Positions 62,603 to 64,000 of a DNA stretch of 64,000 bases are shown in pieces. The DNA is from Phoronis australis (lineage: Eukaryota > Phoronida > Phoronidae). The notes below the pieces were generated by a model. It was not told the DNA's origin. It made no database searches and saw nothing but the letters and a program-made list of their open reading frames with translations. Numbering within the stretch: position 1 is the first letter of the stretch; every line of letters starts with the position of its first letter. Position numbers and translations under genes: made by a program. The stretch lies in NCBI GenBank assembly GCA_002633005.1, contig NMRA01000678.1, positions 146,142 to 210,141 of the forward strand, read 5' to 3'.

Positions 62603-63120
62603 TTATATGCACCCGCATAATGGGTATGTGGGTGCATTATCCAATCATCCACGTCCGTTTGTGCGTCTACTTTAATTGTATCTCCGTAGGTGCGGACGTG
62701 ATTGTGTTATGAATGAGGGAATTTCTAGTCAGACAGATTCAACTACCGCTGAGCCCCCTAGTGGCATTTTCTGCTGTTTTTGCATTAGCCTCCATATTTT
62801 CAGAGTTCCATGTTAGATTTTTGTGAAATTTGGCCTTTGGTTTGTATTAGGAAATGACGACACCACCCCACTTTGATGTGGATTGAATTTAGTCTGTGGC
62901 TCTGGTGACCATTTTTTATTTTTGTATCATCTGTCTGTTGGCATCCACCTCTCAAACAGCTTGAGGGATCATTACGAAATTTCTTAGATGTGTTCCTATT
63001 GAAATGAGCAAATCTGATTTTCAGACAGGTTGCGCCCTCTAGTGGTAATCTAGCTTTCCTTTACGTATACCCATATATTCACCTTGTTCTTTGATGGATT
63101 TTCATGAAGTTTGACAAAAA
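62603..63120 (+). mobile_element. Family H element with hairpin head and internal tandem units
   Basis: TGCACCCGCATA, a short loop and TATGTGGGTGCA open it, followed by ATTATCCAATCATCCACGTCC. Then come GAGCCCCCTAGTGGCATTTT (62753) and GCGCCCTCTAGTGGTAATCT (63032), and three GAAATTT/GAAGTTT phrases at intervals of 130-150 bp. It begins about 17 bp after the presumed exon 3 donor of the saposin-B gene. Confidence 0.6.
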
Positions 63121-63460
63121 GGTTTCTATTAAACAACACATTTCTATTTTGTTAGATTCAATGCGGCCATTTTACTATGCTTGTGTTGTGCATTTTTATT
63201 TTGTGGATTGCAGCAGTTGCTGTTCTTTTATTGAGTACATCCTGTCTTCCTTCTTTAGGCTTGATAGGCCATTACAGTACACTAAGATTAAGGCCTGCAT
63301 ATCTAATATAATTCTCTGCGAGATTATTTAAAATATTACACCTGTTAAGCAAACCAAACAAAATAGCATCGGCATTCAGTATTATACGATGACCTGTAAA
63401 AGAAAAATATCTGCCAAGGGATTACCATAAATTTGGGTCACTGTGCAACACCAGGCGTGC

Positions 63461-63599
63461 GTTCAGTAGACGCTAGGACCTACGCTAGGACCTAGCTAAA
63501 ACCTAGTCAAAGTCACGTGTTCTCATTTAAAATACACGGCAATATCTCACGTAATCTCTCGAAGTCTTGCTTTTTAGCGAGGTCCTAGCGTTACTGAAC
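63461..63599. mobile_element. 139-bp MITE-like element
   Basis: GTTCAGTAGACGCTAGGACC at the left and the complement of GTTCAGTAACGCTAGGACCT at the right form about 24-bp inverted ends. ACGCTAGGACCT is repeated directly inside the left end. Confidence 0.65.
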
Positions 63600-63924
63600 A
63601 GGAGGCTGTACAAATGAAATGTGTCCTTGGCTTACTGCTTTTAAAAAGAAGAGAGACCGGAACCCAACAGTTCCATCTTCACAGACCTAAGCATTTGTGG
63701 TGAGAATGCGGTGAACCAACGTGGACAGAGACCATTTAAATTTTGCGTCAATCGAGAAATTAGTAGAAAAAAACTGTATGCTTATATCCAACAACCGACG
63801 TCTAGAGTGGGCCCTTTATCTTAACAATTCTATTTTGTTTTTTGAGGAAAGTTTCAGTATGATTAATGTCATGTCGTTTCTTAAAGGGACAATAAACAAA
63901 CGATCTGTGTCAAAAGCCAGATTT

Positions 63925-64000
63925 TTATTATGGGCAGTTAGTATTGTATAATTAGTGCAGTCTTGTTCCTTATTATGGGCAGTTAGTATTGTATAATTAG
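63925..64000 (+). repeat. 31-bp direct repeat, two copies 45 bp apart
   Basis: TTATTATGGGCAGTTAGTAT plus eleven more bases occurs exactly at 63925-63955 and 63970-64000, the last base of the window. Confidence 0.85.

Overview
The window is nuclear DNA from an invertebrate animal. It is AT-rich, genes are split by kilobase-long introns with GT/AG borders, repeats are dense, and there is no bacterial-style gene packing. An innexin with the YYQW signature of the second membrane segment points to an invertebrate. The repeat style fits a marine spiralian or an invertebrate deuterostome, but I cannot name the phylum. Four protein genes can be read with confidence and all other coding signals are weak. 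Five single 'n' characters (8122, 25968, 28440, 32542, 54612) look like scaffold joins. Two of them sit inside near-identical tandem duplications that are probably unmerged alleles.

Layout. 1-2.9 kb: intergenic, with a GC-rich degenerate repeat near the left edge. 2.94-6.34 kb (+): a complete five-exon gene for a small 199-residue RING plus TRAF-type zinc-finger protein, a likely E3 ubiquitin ligase. 8.12-10.75 kb: a second copy of the 3' part of that locus, starting directly after a single n. 10.75-13.3 kb: intergenic, with weak coding-like fragments and a short inverted-repeat element. 13.30-14.51 kb (-): an intronless innexin of 402 residues. 14.6-35.6 kb: a long stretch with no firm gene, holding MITE-like elements, a microsatellite, hairpins, a second false duplication (32.0-33.0 kb) and one possible terminal exon (29.9 kb, -). 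35.60-59.39 kb (-): a complete seven-exon tetraspanin of 286 residues with eight cysteines in the large loop (TspanC8 type). Its introns carry several repeat families. 59.53 kb to beyond 62.59 kb (+): the first three exons of a secreted saposin-B-domain protein whose remainder should lie to the right, past an inserted hairpin-headed repeat.

How the parts relate. The tetraspanin and the saposin-B gene are divergent, with only 132 bp between their start codons. That gap holds GTCACGTGGC and TCATGTGA, which resemble MiT/TFE (CLEAR and M-box) sites of lysosomal genes, so a shared promoter is a reasonable inference. TspanC8 proteins are known partners of ADAM10, and saposin-B proteins usually act in lysosomes or are secreted. 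The innexin and the RING-TRAF gene are independent neighbours.

The most unusual material is repetitive: a family headed by a short hairpin and carrying a recurrent CCCTAGTGGC core (members near 7.8, 15.9, 39.7, 46.8, 47.4 and 62.6 kb); a palindromic element family of about 90-100 bp (38.8, 39.0, 53.3 and 60.2 kb); and a 65-bp tandem array with alternating unit types (52.9 kb). I did not find a convincing new multi-gene system.
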